From NCBI GenBank assembly GCA_003117195.1, contig BDSI01000031.1, positions 719,501-783,500 on the forward strand: a DNA stretch of 64,000 nt, given 5' to 3'. The notes beneath the pieces are model-generated. The model had not been told where the DNA came from, searched no databases, and saw nothing but the letters and a program-made list of their open reading frames with translations. Numbering within the stretch: the first letter of the stretch is position 1; each line of letters begins with the position of its first letter. The stretch is from Eudorina sp. 2006-703-Eu-15. Lineage: Eukaryota; Chlorophyta; Chlorophyceae; Chlamydomonadales; Volvocaceae. The translations under genes and the position numbers were made by a program. Below, piece after piece: positions 33,101-44,007 of the stretch.

Positions 33101-34282
33101 CAGATAACCCCGCTTCGGTGGCATCCGCACCCGCCACGCGGGCCGCCAGCCCCTGCTGGCCAGCGGCGCCCTCCATCAGGAGCTCAGAACCCGCTGCAGT
33201 CCAGGAGCCTCGCGTGCCTGCCAAAGATCGGCTGCTGCTCACTCCCCCACCCCCCCCGGCGTCGGTCAGCAGCGCCGTGCGACCCAGATGGCGCTTCGCC
33301 GCGCCGAATCAGCGCTGTGCTGCTGCCGCCGCAGCTGCAGCTGCCAGGTCATGACAGCGATGCTGACCGCATGACATCCATGTTGCGTCCGCCGTCGTGT
33401 TCCGAGGAAGCCGCAAGGGATAGGCGGCTGGGGCCGCCACTGTACGGCCTCACGGATGCTTCCCAGGAATTTGCAGATGCGGCGGTGTCGCTGTGTTCCG
33501 ACAGCTCGGGATAAAAACGAATGGCAGGAGGTATGCCCGGGACCAACTGACCAACCCGGCCACTCCGATCGTCCGGGGTACATCCTCCACACCGAGGGTG
33601 CGGACCCCTAGGCGAGGTACGACCGGGCCCCCGGCCGGTCTGGCTATGTGCGGAGGCAGGGAAGCGTTTCACGCTGTTTCGAAGGCAATTACAGGCAAGA
33701 GGCCGCTCAGGGCAAACGTCCGTATTTCTGCACGCCAGTTGTCCTCCCCCGGCCCATGTAAGACAACCCCATCACCTGACCCCTGCCCCGGTGGGAGGCG
33801 GGTGGGTGGGCGGGGGAACGGGTGGGTGGGCGCAAAACCCAACGTCGCTCCCTAGCGCCGGAGCAGGCAACTATCACTCCCTCGAGAGATCCTGCGGCTT
33901 TACCGCGTACCTTCATCTGCTTTGGCAAGTGCCCGCGCCTCAGCCTCCTTCGCCTCCTCCGCTGCCGTCCGCAAGTACTGCTCCATTTCATCCGCAGACG
34001 CTCGCAGCCGCTCAAACTGTAAAACATGGCCCGCTTTCAACTTATTGAATACGTTGCTACAGTGCGCCAGGCAGCCCTGCCGTTCGACGACATGCTCGCG
34101 CTGCTCCGCACCTTGCTGGTGATTCCGGCAATGCGAGCACTATATGGATCTTGCTCTTCGGTTTGAGGAGGCTCAAAAGCGCTCGGTTCCTCTGGCTTGC
34201 TTTCCCCATTTTCCTTAGGAGCTGACTTATACAGTCCAGGAAATGTAGACTGGAATGTCGACAATATATGTGCCGAACTCAT
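18146..34282 (-). CDS. FAP81: Ciliary central-apparatus protein FAP81 (CFAP81/DLEC1 homologue)
   Basis: Exons in transcript order: 34282-34112, 34016-33911, 32526-32414, 31977-31688, 31197-30971, 30743-30457, 30045-29923, 29629-29591, 29102-28983, 28740-28541, 27953-27462, 27084-26786, 26196-25862, 25368-24871, 24547-24392, 23826-23025, 22740-22607, 22121-21987, 21465-21270, 20900-20233, 19904-19763, 19403-19294, 19036-18146. They sum to 6,534 nt, 2,177 aa, without an internal stop. Collinear similarity to animal DLEC1 runs end to end: an N-terminal coiled coil ending EAEARALAKADE; FTDYAVGRTYEKLVRVRN; the ARRPPPSLTLPE motif; VLVCDNCQ; LADFGKAVPLGETRQLYLVLTN; the C-terminal ILFAPTEPESYDG segment. 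These are repeated ASH/MSP-type beta-sandwich domains, with Ala/Gly/Pro inserts in exons 14, 16 and 23. In Chlamydomonas, FAP81 belongs to the C1a-e-c supercomplex of the axonemal central pair and is needed for normal beating. Two introns appear to be GC-AG. The ATG at 34282 is the first in the conserved frame. Confidence 0.95.
19413..19436. repeat. (GGAC)n repeat forming the 3' end of a FAP81 intron
   Basis: Five or six GGAC units. On the coding strand this is (GTCC)n ending in CCGCAG, the acceptor of FAP81 exon 22. Confidence 0.85.
21237..21272. repeat. (CACC)n repeat overlapping a FAP81 splice donor
   Basis: Tandem CACC units. On the coding strand this is a (GTGG)n run whose first unit is the GTGGGT donor after exon 19 (21465-21270). 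Confidence 0.9.
21615..21805. repeat. (TGGGTC)n hexanucleotide array in a FAP81 intron
   Basis: About 30 tandem TGGGTC units, with a few TGGATC variants at both ends, inside the FAP81 intron 21466-21986. The plus strand has evenly spaced G-triplets and could form G-quadruplexes. It is not the TTTTAGGG telomere repeat of Chlamydomonas. Confidence 0.95.
27101..27233. repeat. 19-bp minisatellite in a FAP81 intron
   Basis: Six or more near-identical units of GAGACGGAAGAGGGGAATG, decaying at the right edge, in the intron between exons 12 and 11. On the coding strand the array lies just upstream of the exon 12 acceptor as a long pyrimidine tract. Confidence 0.9.
30215..30345. repeat. Imperfect tandem duplication in a FAP81 intron
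   Basis: The block CTTCCATAGC..CTCGTTGCTCCCC occurs near 30220 and again near 30297, about 78 bases apart, within the intron between exons 7 and 6. A (GGTCA)n run lies beside it at about 30110-30160. Confidence 0.75.
31218..31279. repeat. 12-bp minisatellite in a FAP81 intron
   Basis: About five units of GAGGGAGGCAGG in the intron between exons 5 and 4, close to the exon 5 acceptor (pyrimidine-rich on the coding strand). Confidence 0.9.
32527..33910. other. Large FAP81 intron (1.4 kb) containing an opposite-strand open frame
   Basis: Exon 2 ends in phase 1 and exon 3 begins with two bases completing a Glu codon, so no exon is needed between them and the interval reads as one intron. On the plus strand an ATG-initiated frame of 256 codons runs from 32744 to 33514. 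Its composition is Pro/Arg/Ala-rich and I recognise no domain. It may be chance, or a relic of an insertion. Confidence 0.6.
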
Positions 34283-35972
34283 TGTAATATACACATGACC
34301 GACGAGGCAGCCGGACAAGGCAATCGGTCAAGCTTAGAACCAGCTGCGTTTCGTGTCATACATGATTTTCATCAATTTTATGCTACACATCATCTGCAGT
34401 GTCCCTAAATTATAACACTCTTGGCAAACTAGGAAGAAGAACCAGCCGTGTTATTGTACGGCTTCTTTCGGTTTGTCCTCGTGGTGTGACTCTTCAGCAA
34501 ATTTACATTGCGACTTTACACGAATCTAACAAAGCGATTCTCAACTAGCACTTGAAATTTCTGCAACTCTGTACTGCATCGTAGGTAACGTACGCAAGAA
34601 CGCAACTCGTTCTCCCGCTGCCCCCGTGCGCTGCCCCATTGGTTATGATCACGTCAAGTACGTGATTATTCATGTAGCACTCTCAGGCTGTGTTCCTCTG
34701 GTTGCGAAAAGGGTGCTGTGCAAGGGCCCTATTGATGTCAAGCATGCACCAGCAACGTTTCTACCTACTTACCAAGTCAAGCTAGAACCACAGGATCGGC
34801 ACCTCAAGCAAGCAGCAGCCATGCGTTGCTGCCTGAACCTCCAAACGGTTTGTGCGTCAGGGTGCGATAGGAGGGTTTCTGTCGCGCAAACTTGCATCCT
34901 GGCGCAAAGTACTCAGAGTAATTCGTTCGTGGTAACTGTTACAATTACTGATACGTACTCCGTAGAGCTCCCTTCTAGCAGGCAACCAGCCTAAATGACC
35001 AGAACCGTCCAGAGCCTTTGGGAATGTCACCAACCCAAATCAATGTACAGATTAGGGTGATACTCATCGGCTCGCATCAGTCCTTAAACTTGCGCGTTGG
35101 GAGGTAAACGTGTATCCCCATGGGAATCCACCGGAATTGTGAAGCCGCTGTGAAGAAGAGGTCCGTGGGTCGGAATCATGGTTTTAAGCCAACCTCCCAC
35201 ACATATTATTGTTAAATTTACATTAATTTCATTGTCATGCTTTGTTTTGGGAAGTTCTTCTGCGCCGGTGGTTGGTCTGAACCGTAAACCTCCCCAGTAT
35301 CTTTGGCGGTGCCCCCGATCTGGGCGAAAAGCCTTTCAGAGGTAGGGATAGTGATAAAGATACAACTACAGCTCATAGGAAAAGGGTCACTTGCAGAGCG
35401 CCATTTCAAGGTGAGTCGGGCTTCAACGCCCAGTTCAAGCCTTTTTAGCTATAAGGTCACGATTGTATTTGTTATGTAGTATTGTGCAGCTCATATTGAT
35501 TTTCTCTGAAGGTTTTGCGCTTCAGCACAATCAAACCGTTTGTCGTGCGTGTTGCCGTGCCGGGAGGTAGTTTCATAAGCCTTCTCGCAACACAGTCTTT
35601 GGTTTATCATATTGTCACAGAGCGCTAGGCTTCCAGGACTGATGCTCTTCTGCCTCATAAGACTCAACGGCAACACAGTCCCGCCATCCTGTCACTTGCC
35701 TATGCACCAAGTGCTCTTGCGTTCAGTCTTTTTGCAAAGCCACCACGTTTACTTTGATAGGGAGAAGCATTGCTGTTATCGCACAACGCATTACTTGTTA
35801 GCTCTGCTACCCCCCGGGAAATCTGCCTCCCGCGCTTCCCTCGCCACCTTCAGCCGCTTCGCAACGGCCGTCTATCGTGTTTAGCTTTCAGCAGAGGTTA
35901 AACAGCTGACCCAAGTGGCTCGAAGTTTTTGTGCGCGTGGGCGTCGGCTTCTGGCGCTCCGAGAGCGTAGAG
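34283..35972. other. Divergent intergenic region; no gene seen
   Basis: About 1.7 kb, clearly less GC-rich than the flanking genes. It separates the start codons of FAP81 (minus) and the AT-hook gene (plus) and should contain both promoters. A 122-codon frame at 34626-34994 has no recognisable features. Confidence 0.5.
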
Positions 35973-38900
35973 ATGGCGGCAAAGGTGGACCTCAAAAGAG
36001 AAGCACCCGGCGAGGTGCGTGTTCTTGACCCACTTGCGACATTGGAATGGGAATGCGCGCTCCCGACTGACTCTTTCGGCTTTGCACCCATTTACCCGCG
36101 CTCTGCGCAATACGCCCTAAACAGTCGCCCGAGCCGGTAGTGGACGTTTCAGCGCAAACAGCTTTACCTGACAAGACATGGAATCCTTTGCTGGTCCCCA
36201 CGGAGTTATACCTTCGTGAAGGGCTCGTCTGGCAACCGCACCAGCCTGTTTCGCTTACTGTCGAGGTTAACGGCAAACGCGATCTTATGAAATATGCAGC
36301 CGTGATGCAACTGGTGCCTAAGGTAGGAATGGTTTCGGCTTGTGTTAATCAATGGCGCGCAAGTGTCGGCACTGAACTAGCATAGCTTGCACCTTCGTGG
36401 CTTACCCAGTAGGCCCCGAAGATAATACATATCAGCGTATCTTTTGTTTTGGTTCCTGCAGCTGCTGTTTATGTTTAAGCGGGGTCCATGACGCTATTGT
36501 ATGTCGCGCGCTGCAGTTGGGTTTCGTCGCGCGCTTGGGGCAGCCGGGCGCTGCTGCCAAGTTCCAAAACTTGCATTTAGTGGACGTCAAGCGCCGCGGC
36601 AGCACCGACATCCACATCAGCTTGGGAGACTTAGCTTGGACGCAGTCGCGCGCCTCCGAGGCCTCCGTCACGGCAGCAGCTCTCGTCCCGACAGGCCTGC
36701 CCTCATCTGGAGCTGCAAGCCCCGATATCAGCAGCGATGCCGGCATGGCTCCGCCGGATGGATGCGTCCTCGGGGGCGGCGCGGCTGACGGCGGCTTGCT
36801 CAGTGGCAGCAGCAGCGAGGGCACCACCGCACAAGGCACGGCCGAGCGCTCCGTGGCCGGCACCGCCGTCGATATGGACGCGGGTGCCAGCACCGGCAGT
36901 CAGTCTCAAGGCGGCGCCGCCAGCGATCCAGACGAGAAAGCTACCGTGACCTCATCAGCCGCAGGTGTAGTGACAGCTGCCGACCTGCGCACCAGCTGCT
37001 CGGCTGCAGCGGCGGCTGCTGCGGCGGCGGCGGCGACAGGAAGCGCCGCCGCCGTCACAGACGCTGCCACAAACGTCCCTGCGCTGGTAGAGATGGCGGC
37101 GGCGGCGGTGGCCTCAGTCATGAGCGCACCCCAAGGGTCACCAGATGCCGTGACCGCTCGTGGCAGCGTTGGCGGGGCGACGAGCCCGGCCGGGAGTGTG
37201 CCGGCGATTGGGTTCTGCTGCACCTGCGCGTTTTGTCCTTGTCATCTGGACCCGGAGCAGCTGGACCCGTCCGCCGGGGGGCCCCGCCACACGACGGATA
37301 CGTCGCCGCACGGATCTACGGCGGCGGACCGCAGCCAGGTGTGTGCAGCCACCAGAGCCCAATCAGGCACCGGGTGACGGTGGCGTGGGCCTTACTCCCA
37401 TCATGTGGGTCGTGCCCAGTGGGTTGCCGTGAGGGGCTCCTCGATGGGCCGCGTCCGTCGGGTTTTCTGCGAGTTGTCTGACAGTCCCCCTTCGGCCTTC
37501 GTTGGCATTTCCCTCATCGCTCACTTGAAAGCTCACACGCGGGTTCCTGCTTTCCCTCCCCCGGCGTGCCCTTCGCCCGCTTCCCCCAGGTGTTCTACGG
37601 CAAGTCGGGGACGCCCGCCAGCGATCATGCTGCGGGTGCGGCCGCCTCGGGCGTGCGCCCCCACGGGCGCTTGCCCTCGCAGGCTTCTACCGCCCCCGGC
37701 ACCGTCGCCCCGTCCGGTGGTGTGCTCGTCAGCCACATCAGCCGCGAGCGCCTCCGAAACCTCTGTCTGATGCCTTCAGGGCTCCAGTCCTCGGGTTCAG
37801 TAGTCGTGCCCAGGGCGACCGCGTCGGGCCCGGGCGACAGCGGCGGCCGCGGCGGCCTGGCAATGCTGTCCTCCGTCGCGTCCGTGTCGCTGCCGCCGCT
37901 GCTGCTCGGCGGGTCGGCGGTTGCAGGTGTCGGTGCTGCTGGTGTGATTGATCGCGAACTGGTGCTGCCGCCAGACCTCGCGGCCGGGCGCATGGGAAGC
38001 AAGCACGCGCTCGTCCAGTGCGAGATTGACGGCGAGCTGGAGGACTGCAAGATGCAGTACAGGCTTGTCGTACGTGAGGACGGTCGCACGCTGGCCCTGC
38101 AGGGCATCTCCCGGCCGTTGCGCGGCCTGCAGCTGCTGTCGTTCTCTGAGACGGACGAGGGAGACATCCTCATCCGCGCTGTCACACCCGGCTATGCGCC
38201 CTCTCAGCCGATGGGCGCTGTCTCGTCTTTGCCGGTGTTCGCCGCCCCCGGACCAGATATTGCGGCGGGGTCTGCGCCGCGCGCGGCGGTCAGGGCCGGC
38301 GGGGAGATGGTGGCGCCTGCCGCGGCCGCCGGAGTTCCGGCGCGGTCTGCCAGCGGCCGACAGCGCAAGCCGTCCTTGAAGGCCCGCGAGGGCGGGGTGA
38401 CTGCCCCGAACCCCAAGACTACCTCGGCTGCCACGGCACCCAAGGCCGCCTCGGCGGGCGGCCCGACCGCAGCCTTGCCGCCGCTTCCTCCCATGCACGG
38501 CGCTCCAGGGGAGCATCCCGTGACAGCAAATCTGTCGCTGCATCCGCACGTGCAGCAGCGGCAGGCGGCATCACAGGAGCACTCGAAGCGCCGCGGGCGG
38601 CCACCCAGGTCACTGGCCCCGCCCGCGCTACCCCTCGGCGTCTTGCTGCCGCCGCCACCGCAGCAGCAGCACCAGCACCAGCAGGGGCTGCGACGGCCCC
38701 CGTCGGCTGTGGGTTGTAGTGACTTGGCGACGAACGATTGGGCGCAGGATAGCCAGGATGGCGGGTGCTTTAGTCAGGCGGCGGCGCCGTACTTTGGCAG
38801 CAGCGCGAAGCGCTCGCGCACCGCCGCTGGCACGGCTGGTCGGGCCGCCTCGTCATCCATGACGTCTGACGGCGGTGACGTATGTGGTGGGGAGGACGCT

Positions 38901-41900
38901 CGGCGCCATCACGATGGCGGCAATCCGCCGCGCGGCGGCCGGCGCGCCGCTGCAACAACGCCAGCTGCTGCGCTGCACGCCGGCGGCGGCGGCGCCAACT
39001 TTGCGGCGGCGGCGGCGGTGGTCCCGTCGGGGCGCGTGCGCAGGACTTCAAACCTCTGCTCCGCGGCCAGCCTGCCACCGCTGTCCATTCCAAGCTGCGG
39101 CGATGCCTCCGCGGCCGAGGACGTCCGTACAGAAGACGACGACGCCACCTTCGGCGGCCCGAGGCCTGTACACCAACCCGCGTCCGTCCCCGTCATCGCC
39201 GCCGCCGCCGCCGCCGCGGCGCGTGTTCCTTCCGCGGAAAGTCCCAGCGGGCGTGGGGGGCGCAAGCGTGGCGCTGCCGCGGGGGCCGCGGTCGCGCCTG
39301 GGTCTGCAGCACCGGCGCGGCCATCCCTCGAGCCAGACACCAAGCGCAATAGGACCGCTCGTGATCAGTGCCCGTTGGACTCCATGGATGTCGACTGTGA
39401 GGGCGAGACCTGGCAGCAGGGACAGGCGCCTGCAGGGGCGTCTCCTCGAGACAGTCCGCAGGGCTCGGACTCGGCTGCGGGGCCGGAACCTGCTTTGGCT
39501 ACACCCCGGACCAAGCGAACCCGCACGGCCGCCCGCCGGGCGACGCAGCAGATGAAACAGCAGCTGGCCCGGGAGCCCTCCCTGTCCTCTGCCTCGGACT
39601 CGGACGGTTCCGACGGCGGCTCGGGGGACGAGGCCGCCGTGGTGCCTCGCAACGGCGGCGCCGCCGCTGCGGCCAGGGTGGCGGTGGTGACGGGTGGGGG
39701 CCCCAGTGCCGGTGACGACGCGGACGGCAGCGTCGCAGGAGCGGTTGGCGGCAGCGGTGCGCAGCAGGGACTGGCAGCGGCGGCGGCGGCGCAGCGACCG
39801 AAGCCCCGGCAGCGCCAGAGCAACTGCAAGTCCAAGGGCAAGCCCAACCGCCACCCAAGCAAGGTACCCCCTCGGAAGAATCTGTTTGCGAGTGTCCGTC
39901 CGCAAGCGTGTCCTGGCTGTCTCACCTAGGGATTTGAAAACTGGGTTTGGGTCTGGACTTGAAATGGGTCAGCCAAGTCGGGGACGACGGGATGATGGGG
40001 ATGTGGGATTTGTTGTTGCGAACGCGACAGCGGGCTGCCGCAGCTCCCTGCCAAGCCGTGCCTGGGTCGTGGGGTAGGCTCTCGCGAGTCGTCGCAGGGG
40101 GGCCGTCCTCGGGCGCGGGAAACGTCCTATGAGATAGCCCCATCACTGATGAAAACATATTTTACATGAAGTGCTCTGCGCGCTGTCGTTTTTGTGGGTC
40201 TGCAGATCTCCAACGTCGTCCGCAACGCCGGGGCCATCCTGCTGATGATTGGCTACAGCGACAAAATGTACGAGAAGCAGCTGCGTGCCACATTCGGCAA
40301 CAACCCGGACACCAGCAAGGCGCTGCGACTGTGAGCGCCTCCGGGGCGGGGATTGGGGATTGCACTGCCGGGGCGGGATTGGGGATTGCACCGCCGGGGC
40401 GGATGATGCTTGCGTTGAGGGACGCGCGACGGCGCGAATGATATCTTGATATGCAAACTGCTTATAGTTCATAGACCATGGTAGTTGTGTCGCCTGCTGT
40501 GTGCAGGTTGGAGGAGCAGGGCAAGGTGATGCGGGGCGGCCTGGGCTACCGCATGCACCCCTACCACTACACCCTCACGCCCGTCGGCCGCACGGAGTAC
40601 GAGAGGCTGCTGCAGGAGCAGGGCCCCTCGCACGCGTTCGCGCTGACCATGGGCGTCCGCCTGCCGACGAGTCCCGACGGGGCCGAGGGCGAGGGCGAGG
40701 GCAACGCCGGGGCGGCCGAGGCCGAGGGTGGCCGGGCTGGGTCGGCGGCCGCGGGTGGGAGCCCCCTCGCTGAGGCTGAGTCGGAGGCGCAGTCGGGCGA
40801 GGCCCCTGCGGCCATCGTGGCGGCGGCCGCTGGGGCTGCTGCGCAGCCCTGGCCACAGCAGGGTTCCGGCGCTGTGCTCCCGCAGACAGTGCTGGCTGCC
40901 CCGCCGGCGCAGCCTGCATTCGCAACCGGCGCGTGTGCGCCATTCCCCGCTTACGGCCTGGCGGGGCAGGACGCCAACGCCGCCGCCGCGATGCAGGGTC
41001 CCGACGGCGCAGGGTCCCTGCAGCAAGCGCAGGCAGAGGCAGTGGCGGCGCCCATGCCGGCGCCGCAAGCCGGAGGTTTCGGCGCCAGCGTCAGCGGCGG
41101 CGAAGGGAGCTCCCCAACGGCGAGTGTGCACAGCGGCCAGCAGTCCCAACAGCTGCCGGCCGCCAGCGGTGAGCCCAGTGAGACTGTTGGTGTGGGCGTA
41201 TCCCTTGCCATGGGTGCCGTTGCGGCCACGACGACGACGGCGGGGCACTGCCAGCCGCCGCACTTGCTGCTGTCAGTCCCTGACGGCCACTGCGGGGCCG
41301 GGTCGGTGGATGCGAAGGACGCCATCTCGGTTGTCAGCGCGCCGACGCCCAGTGCGCAAACTGCGCCGCGGACCGCGGCTTCAGCCGGCAACGCACCGGC
41401 CTCTGCAGCAGCCGTGCCAACGCAGCCGCAGCCGCCGCATCCGCAGATGCAGACCTTGTTTGCCTGTCCCGTGGGCTACCAGCTGGCGCCCTACCCAGCC
41501 GCCACCTTCCACTTGGCGCCTCAACAGCCGCAGCCACAGCCGCTGGAGGCCGTGAAGTCGGAGCTGGAGACGCCGGGCGGCGGCGCCGCGGCCGGTCAGG
41601 TGGCGTTTGGGAATCCGTACGCCGTGTACAGCTATGTGCCGACGCCCTTTGGATATATGCCGTACCCTATGTACGGCGCATTTGCGCCGGCGGCAAACGG
41701 AGGCGTCCTACCGACGCAGCTGATGGCGGCACCGGGCGCCATGGCTGCGGGCGCGCCGGGGTCCCAATTGATGCCCCCCGGGACCGTCGGCGCGTACTTG
41801 CAACCGTACCAGGGCATGACATTCTCCACGGCCGCCCCATCAGTCGCAGCGGACGCGGCCTCTGGTAATGCCGGACAAACAGCCGCAGTGTCCCTGACGA

Positions 41901-42739
41901 CGCAGACGCTGCCGCTGGCGCTGCCGCCGCCGCCGCAGTTCATGCAGCAGCAACAGCTGCTGCTGCAAACGCAGCCGCAGGCACAGGTACAGCTGCAGGT
42001 ACAGTGTGGTGGCGGCCCCACCTCGGCTGTGCCCGCCATGTCCGCAGCACCTGGCCAAGTGCAGTTGCAGGCGGCCGGGCAGGTACCGCCGGCTTCTGCC
42101 CAGGCACAGGCCTTGACAGTCGTCCATGTTGTGCCGCAAGTGCAGGCGCAGCCGTTGCAGACGCAGCCACAAGTCCTGCCATCACAATCGCTGTCGCAAT
42201 CGCAGTCGCTGCAACCCGCGGCGGCTGTTGGAGCTGTGCCGCTGGGTGTCCCTCAGCAGCTGCAGCCGGTGTTGCAACAGCAAGAATTTCAGCAGGCGAC
42301 AGCAGCGCAGCCCGTGGCAACGCCATCACTGCAGCCAGTGCAGCAATCCCTACAGCCGCACGACCCGTCGCTACCCTCACCACTCCCGCCGCCGCCTGGC
42401 CCGACATCGCCGCAGGGCGACCCTCAGGTGCTGCCTCACTTTCAGCCAGAGCCGCAGGCGGCACCGCCGCCGCAGCAGTTCAAATTCGTACAGGAGCTGC
42501 CCAACGGCGGGTACCGGGCGGAGGTCCCCAGCGAGGCCGGGGTGATGTACTACAGCCCAGGCTTCTCCAACCCGATGCAGGCCGCTGCCGCCGCGGATCT
42601 GCTGATGAGCAAGCTGCGGCCCGGCGAGCAGCTGAACCTGGGGCTCAACGCAGTGGAGGCGGCGACGTTGGGGTCACTGACGGTGCAGGAGGTGCAGGCC
42701 ATGCTGTGGAACATGGCGGACCAAGTGGTGGTGTCCTGA
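35973..42739 (+). CDS. Large nuclear protein with AT-hook and winged-helix-like region, putative transcription regulator
   Basis: Exons 35973-36014, 36125-36322, 36517-37338, 37590-39863, 40206-40330 and 40507-42739 join in frame to 1,897 aa. The N-terminal 130 residues look folded (TWNPLLVPTELYLREGLVW, then a KFQNLHLVDVKRRG strand-like segment). Residues around 470-550 hold another ordered stretch. An AT-hook (KRRGRPPR, about residue 690) would bind the minor groove of AT-rich DNA. Several basic clusters (for example RTKRTRTAARR) look like nuclear localisation signals. Residues about 1113-1185, across exons 5 and 6, resemble a winged helix: GAILLMIGYSDKMYEKQL, then a recognition-type helix LRLLEEQGKVMRGG and a HPYHYTLTP wing. 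The rest of the C-terminal half is Gln/Pro/Ala-rich, like an activation domain, ending in a short helical segment. I do not recognise the orthologue. The boundary of exon 3 is the least certain. Confidence 0.75.
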
Positions 42740-43517
42740 AGGACAGGACGGGACTGAATGCGGCGCAGGAGGGACACAGATCTGTGTCGGGGCTTTGTTT
42801 GCAGGCGTTTCCGCCGCCGGCAAGCAGCGGTGCCGCAGTGGCGCGGCCAGGGGGGACAATGTGGGGACGGCGGTGTGCGGTGTTGCCGGTCGTTGCGGGG
42901 ACACGGCGGAGCGGGTCGCTATTGCGCGTCTCCTGGCGGGGTAATAAGGGACGGACGGCTATTGCTCGGATGGATCCGGCGCTGGTCGGTGCACGGAGTG
43001 GTTGGGGCGCCGAATCGGCGCGCGCGGGCAGGATGTCTCGAGGGCTCGGGCGGGGGGCCGTTGAACGGGCGCGTTCATTTGGGACGCGCCATGCAGGGGT
43101 GTGGCCTAGGAGGGCATTTCCTGGTGGTAAAGAAAGTGAATTGACCGATAGAGCAGGGCTGCAAGCACGCGTTTGCCACTCGTGGATGAAGCCTCTGCAT
43201 CAGTGACGGTCTGCAAGGTCGTTTGGTGGGTAGATGTAGGTATCGGCGATGTTTGCTTGGACTGGAATCGGGACGCTTATGACCTCGTGGACCAGCGCAT
43301 TGCGGGCGAGGCGTGGGATCCGGGGGGGGGCCCTTAGGTTGGAAGAGTCCCAGGAACGGTCAAGTCACGTGGGAGCTTTCAGTACATGTGCGTATGTATG
43401 TTTTAGCGAGACACCCGCGGATGTGTGTGTGTGTGTGTTCCTATGTGCCTGTACGTCTTGTTTGGTGGGAAGGCGAAGTGCGTGACTTGCAAGGGGCGCA
43501 CAGTGTGTGTATGTATA

Positions 43518-43522
43518 TGTAA
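43518..43522 (+). terminator. Possible TGTAA polyadenylation signal
   Basis: TGTAA 779 bases after the stop of the AT-hook gene. The distance is long but within what green algal 3' UTRs show. Confidence 0.3.
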
Positions 43523-43969
43523 ATGGTTGTGTGTGCTTTACGGGGTCGGTGCATTCAGACCACAAAGCATGTGTCGGTGTGTGGCAACTAGTAAGGCTGT
43601 TTGTGCCCTGGAGTTGGCTGCTGGGCTAAGCCATCTCGCTTCCGCCACCCGACGTCGTGATCCCACACCGCTTCTTAACGTTGTTTGTTTGCTGTTTTGC
43701 GGGTGACCGCGCAGGCGCTGTGTCCCACACTTGGCTGCTCTCCTGTACTTGTTTTCTGTTCTGGGTGCTGTGCAGCTTCGGAGCTCCGCTACTAGCTACC
43801 TGTGGGTAGGATACGCTGACATTTGGCGTACGGGCCTTGATTCTCTTAGTGAGCTGGGGCGAGTCGGGGCAATGTTTGTACCGCGGGGAGGCCGCAGTGA
43901 CTGCTGGTGCTGGCTGGTGGGCGACCACACCATTCCTGTCCCCTCGCTGATAATAACCTGCGGCGTCGG

Positions 43970-44007
43970 ACATCCCGTAGAGACATCCCGTAGAGACATC
44001 CCGTAGA
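43970..44007. repeat. Triplicated 13-14-bp block
   Basis: Three consecutive copies of ACATCCCGTAGA(G). Confidence 0.9.

Noticed and set aside
34626..34994. 122-codon open frame between FAP81 and the AT-hook gene
   Set aside because: No domain, no splice or signal context; the region is better explained as a divergent promoter region.
39048..39905. 285-codon minus-strand frame opposite the AT-hook gene
   Set aside because: Low-complexity antisense of an exon that fits a six-exon in-frame plus-strand model.
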